From DAOMFB01 sp963801475 (lineage in GTDB: Bacteria; Acidobacteriota; Thermoanaerobaculia; UBA5066), in NCBI GenBank assembly GCA_963801475.1, contig CAWDEX010000001.1, positions 1,240,001 to 1,304,000 on the forward strand: 64,000 nucleotides of DNA. Reading direction: 5' to 3'. The notes beneath the pieces were generated by a model that was not told where the DNA came from, did no database searches, and was given only the letters and a program-made list of their open reading frames with translations. Each line of letters starts with the position of its first letter. Position 1 is the stretch's first letter. Positions 59,913 through 64,000 of the stretch are shown here, piece after piece. A program made the position numbers and the translations under genes.

Positions 59913-62900
59913 CGTCCGGCCAGCTCCTCCCACCGCGCGAGCGCCGATTCGAGGGCTTTCTCGAGATCGGCTGTCGCAGCGACCGCCTGGGTCGTCGGGG
60001 CGGCGTCGGTCGACTCGATGACGTCGAGGAGCCCGAGGAGCTCGCCGGCGATCCGCCCGAAGTCCTTCTCGGTCGGGGCGGCACCGCGGCGGCCGCGACG
60101 CCGCACCGGGGTTCCCTGCAGTTCGGCCGCCTTCTGGTCGAGTGCGGTCAACTTTTCCTTCTCCTCCGGACGGACCGCCTTCTCGAGCCGTTCCTTCAGC
60201 TTCGCGCGATAAGCCCGGATGCCCTTCAGAGCCTCGTCGTCTTTCCGGAGCGCATCGCTGATTCTCATGGCAAGGGTGAACTGCTCGGCGAGCCCTTCGG
60301 GAGAGGTCGGGACACGCGGGTCCATCCGGAGCTTCAGCGGCTGCGTGAGGACCTTGCCGTCAACCGTCAGCCTTACGGTGTACGTGCCCGGGAGGGCGAG
60401 AACGCCCTGCGGGCCGCGCGGCGTGTCGCCGTAGATGGCCGAGATCGGGTATTCGTGCTCGGAGGCCGGCGGATCGGGATAGCGGAAGTCCCAGACGAAA
60501 CGGTGAAGGCCCGGGCCGTCGCCGGGAACGCGCGGCGGGCGGACCCAGTAGGTCGGGACGTTGAGGTTTGGATCAACCGGCTCGGGAACGTCGGCGCTGG
60601 AATAGCGGCGGACGACGCCTCCCTTCGCGTCGAGGATCTCCAGGGTTACGGGACTCGCCGGCTTCGCCTTGAGGAAGTAATGAACGATCGCGCCGTCGGG
60701 CGGGTTCTCGCCGGACGGCTCCTCCGGCGGCATCGGCGTGTCGGTGTACCGGCTCCGCCGAACGCGCGTGGCGGCCTGCGGGGCGAAGAGATGCGCGGGC
60801 GCCTCCAGCGCCGGGGCGGCGAGCTGGCGGAGGGGCGTGACGTCGTCGAGGATCCAGAACGAGCGCCCGTGCGTTCCGACGACGAGGTCATCCTCGTGGA
60901 CGACGAGGTCCCTGACGGACGTAGCGGGAAGATTGAGCTGAAGGGACTGCCAGCTCGCGCCGTCGTCGAAGGAGACGCTGACGCCCCGTTCCGTCGCCGC
61001 GTAGAGGAGCCCTTTTCGGACGGGGTCCTCGCGGACGGCGTTCACGGGGGCGTTGCGAGGAAGCCCGGCGACGATCTCGGCCCAGGTCGCCCCGAAGTCG
61101 CGGGTCCGGAAGACGTGCGGCGAAAGGTCGTCGAGCCGAAACCGGTTGATCGCGGCGTACGCGGTCCCCGCGTCGAACCGCGAGGCCTCGAGCGTCGAGA
61201 CCTTGCTCCAAGAGGTGAGGGCCGGCGGCGTGACGTTCGCCCACGTCTTCCCGCCGTCGTTCGTCGCGTGGACGAGGCCGTCGTCCGTCCCCGCCCAGAT
61301 CAGGTTCGCATCGAGAGGGGAGGGGGCGACGGTGTAGATGACGCCCCGCCGGCTCTCCCTGATCGCTTTCTCGACGTCGGGCTTCCGGTAGACCCCGACG
61401 CACGCGGGGACCTCGGGGGCCTCGCGGGAGAGGTCCGGGGAGATCACGTCCCAGCTCCTTCCGCCGGTCGTCGTCCTGAAGAGGACGTTCCCGGCGTAGT
61501 AGAGGACGCGCGGGTCTTTCGGCGAGAAGACGACGGGCGCTGTCCGGAGGAACCGGTACTTTCCAGACCGGACGGCCTCCGGGCTGACGTCCTGGACGTC
61601 CCGCGTCGCGTGCGAGAAGCGGGTGAGCTTCCCTCCGTAGACGATGTCGGGGTTCAGCGGGTCCGGGGCCACGTAGCCGTACTCCTCGGCACCGACGGGA
61701 TACCAGTCGCGGAAGGTGATGGCGCCGTAGTCGCCGCGGCTGGCGATGCCGACCGAGCCGCTCTCCTGCTGCCCGCCATAGACCCGGTACGGAAAGCGGC
61801 TGTCCGTCGAGACGTGGAAGAGCTGCGCGGTCGGCTGGTTGTACCAGCTGCTCCAGGTTTCGCCGCCGTTCACCGTCAGCGTGGCCCCCTGGTCGGCCGC
61901 GAGGAGGATCGTCTTCGGGTCGTCGGGGTCGATCCAGATCGAGTGGTAGTCGTCGCCCCCCGGAGCCCCCTTGACCGCGGTGAACCTCTTCCCACCGTCG
62001 GTCGAGCGGTACGTCGCGATGTTCCCCACCCAGACGACGTCCGCGTTCTTCGGGTCGACCTTCACCTCGGCGAAGTCGCTGGCGCGCCCCCAGACGCGCT
62101 GCTCCGTGTTGACCCGCCGCCAGCCCTCGCCGCCGTCGTCCGACCGGAAGACGCCTCCGTGGTCAGGAGAGGCCTCGACGATCGCGTAGAGCCGCTTCGG
62201 GTCGCTCGGGGCGACGGTCAGGCCGATCCGCCCGAGCCCCTGCGCGAAGGTCGGCAGCCCCTTGCCGAGAGGCGCCCAGTTTCCCCCCCCGTCGGTCGAC
62301 CTGTAGAGGCCGCTCCCCGGCCCGCGGAATTCGCCGTTCTCCCACGGCGCCTGCCGCGACTCCCAGAGGGCCGCGTAGACGACGTCGGGGTTCTTCGGAT
62401 CGGCGGCGAGAGCGATCGCACCGGTGTTCTCGTCCTTGTAGAGGACCTTCGAGAACGTCTGCCCGCCGTCCGTCGAGCGGAAGACGCCCCGCTCCTCGTT
62501 CGGACCGTACGGGTGCCCGAGGACGGCGACGAGAAGCGTCCTCGGGTCGCGCGGGTCGACCAGGATCGCCGGGATCTGCTGCCCGTCGCGAAGCCCGCCA
62601 TGCGTCCAGCTCTTCCCGCCATCCGTCGACCGGTAGATCCCGTCCCCCACGGAGAGGTCGGGGCGCTGCAGCCCTTCGCCGCTCCCGACGTAGAGGACGT
62701 TCGGATCCGACGGGGCGACGGCCAGCGTTCCGATCGACTGCGTCGGCTGGCCGTCGAAGATCGGAGTCCAGGTGTGGCCGAAGTCGGTCGTCTTCCATAC
62801 CCCGCCGTTGTTGACGCCGATGTAGAAGAGGCCGCGCTGGCCGGGGACGCCCGCCGCGCCGACCGTCCGGCCCCCGCGGAAGGGCCCGATCATCCGCCAG

Positions 62901-63001
62901 TGCATCTCCCGGAAGAGGTCGGGCGGGTACGTTTCGGCAAGGGCGGCTGGAGCGAGCGTCCCGAGAAGAAAGAGTCCGGCAGCGATACGCAGGCTAGGCA
63001 A
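59909..63001 (-). CDS. Large secreted BNR/sortilin-like beta-propeller protein (second copy type)
   Basis: 1030 residues with a signal peptide (about 1-22, ending APAALA). Repeated BNR/Asp-box blades fill most of the protein (GGVWKTTDFGHTWTPIFD, GIYRSTDGGKSWTHGG, GVFRSTDGGQTFSKVL, GLVHATNDGGKTWANVTP), with a C-terminal beta-sandwich-like part (LPGTYTVRLTVDGKVLTQPL) and a helical end. The domain order is the same as in the 44097-47453 protein. The start is TTG (62999-63001, complement) with GAGGTGAG upstream. No enzymatic residue can be assigned. Confidence 0.87.
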   Translation of the reverse strand: MPSLRIAAGLFLLGTLAPAALAETYPPDLFREMHWRMIGPFRGGRTVGAAGVPGQRGLFYIGVNNGGVWKTTDFGHTWTPIFDGQPTQSIGTLAVAPSDPNVLYVGSGEGLQRPDLSVGDGIYRSTDGGKSWTHGGLRDGQQIPAILVDPRDPRTLLVAVLGHPYGPNEERGVFRSTDGGQTFSKVLYKDENTGAIALAADPKNPDVVYAALWESRQAPWENGEFRGPGSGLYRSTDGGGNWAPLGKGLPTFAQGLGRIGLTVAPSDPKRLYAIVEASPDHGGVFRSDDGGEGWRRVNTEQRVWGRASDFAEVKVDPKNADVVWVGNIATYRSTDGGKRFTAVKGAPGGDDYHSIWIDPDDPKTILLAADQGATLTVNGGETWSSWYNQPTAQLFHVSTDSRFPYRVYGGQQESGSVGIASRGDYGAITFRDWYPVGAEEYGYVAPDPLNPDIVYGGKLTRFSHATRDVQDVSPEAVRSGKYRFLRTAPVVFSPKDPRVLYYAGNVLFRTTTGGRSWDVISPDLSREAPEVPACVGVYRKPDVEKAIRESRRGVIYTVAPSPLDANLIWAGTDDGLVHATNDGGKTWANVTPPALTSWSKVSTLEASRFDAGTAYAAINRFRLDDLSPHVFRTRDFGATWAEIVAGLPRNAPVNAVREDPVRKGLLYAATERGVSVSFDDGASWQSLQLNLPATSVRDLVVHEDDLVVGTHGRSFWILDDVTPLRQLAAPALEAPAHLFAPQAATRVRRSRYTDTPMPPEEPSGENPPDGAIVHYFLKAKPASPVTLEILDAKGGVVRRYSSADVPEPVDPNLNVPTYWVRPPRVPGDGPGLHRFVWDFRYPDPPASEHEYPISAIYGDTPRGPQGVLALPGTYTVRLTVDGKVLTQPLKLRMDPRVPTSPEGLAEQFTLAMRISDALRKDDEALKGIRAYRAKLKERLEKAVRPEEKEKLTALDQKAAELQGTPVRRRGRRGAAPTEKDFGRIAGELLGLLDVIESTDAAPTTQAVAATADLEKALESALARWEELAGR

Positions 63002-63078
63002 TTCTCACCTCTACTCGTTGGCGAGTCGGCGTGACGGCCGCCCCGATGATGCCCTGAACCGGGAGCGGCCCGCATCCA

Positions 63079-63092
63079 ATCAAGAACTTGAT
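63079..63092. promoter_or_regulatory. Small palindrome in a divergent promoter gap
   Basis: ATCAAG-AA-CTTGAT is a perfect inverted repeat with 6-bp arms in the 106-bp gap between the minus-strand propeller gene and the plus-strand kinase. It lies in a locally AT-rich stretch, 16 bp before the kinase start, so it could be an operator. Confidence 0.35.
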
Positions 63093-63107
63093 ACTCTTTC
63101 TCAGTAG

Positions 63108-64000
<893 letters not shown>

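Noticed and set aside
59627..63034. An uninterrupted plus-strand frame of 1135 codons opposite the BNR propeller gene
   Set aside because: Very Arg/Asp/Gly-rich translation with no domain; it is the antisense shadow of a gene with strong third-position G/C bias.

Overview
The window is a GC-rich, gene-dense bacterial chromosome segment with strong G/C bias at third codon positions. The gene families suggest an acidobacterium, possibly of the Thermoanaerobaculia/Holophagae type: several transmembrane Ser/Thr kinases with TolB-like propeller or TPR sensor tails, an ECF sigma factor paired with a kinase, very large secreted BNR/sortilin-like propellers, and a DUF2232 gene inside the rpsF-rpsR-rplI cluster. 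This placement is inference; there is no rRNA gene in the window. No CRISPR array, insertion sequence, phage gene or origin was seen.

Layout. 1-6.3 kb: the 3' end of prs, then rplY, pth, rpsF, rpsR, a DUF2232 membrane protein, rplI and a GT-C-like membrane protein. 6.3-11.5 kb: a class A penicillin-binding protein (minus strand), a small membrane protein, uvrB and a small unknown gene. 11.6-12.4 kb: an RNA/small-gene island with a bacteriocin-type (double-glycine leader) precursor interrupted by an in-frame amber codon, tRNA-Arg(CCU) and a 77-residue unknown. 12.4-16.6 kb: a GT83-type glycosyltransferase, a WaaP/KdkA-like kinase, and an ECF sigma/anti-sigma/CpxP-like envelope module. 16.6-21.0 kb (minus): a complete BMP-family nucleoside-type ABC importer with every junction overlapping by 4 bp. 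21.0-31.0 kb: an SDR, then a fatty-acid degradation block: fadD, a TetR-family FadR-like regulator with a recognisable FadR-type operator, thiolase, a FadJ-type fusion, acyl-CoA dehydrogenase and an MBL-fold hydrolase.

31.0-35.8 kb: a di-heme cytochrome c peroxidase family protein diverging from an ECF sigma/TPR-kinase pair. 35.8-42.5 kb: a degenerate ThiD-like kinase, a peroxiredoxin fused to a histone-H1-like tail, a HesB-like protein, a YfgM-like TPR protein, deoB, a NAPE-PLD-like hydrolase, an RsbW-like ATPase and a cysteine synthase family enzyme. 42.5-50.6 kb: mostly exported proteins (S10 peptidase, BNR propeller, DUF4136 lipoprotein, dienelactone hydrolase, Tat-signal aminotransferase) plus a globin. 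50.9-58.2 kb: three kinase genes in tandem joined by ATGA overlaps. 58.3-64.0 kb: fhs, a second BNR propeller (minus), and the start of a further kinase cut by the window end.

The observations I rate most worth checking are the amber-interrupted double-glycine peptide, the peroxiredoxin with an H1-like tail, the FadR-type operator in front of a self-contained beta-oxidation operon, two genes whose best-supported start codons are non-canonical (ATC for pth, CTG for the ABC ATPase), and the tandem kinase array. No wholly new multi-gene system is proven by the sequence alone.
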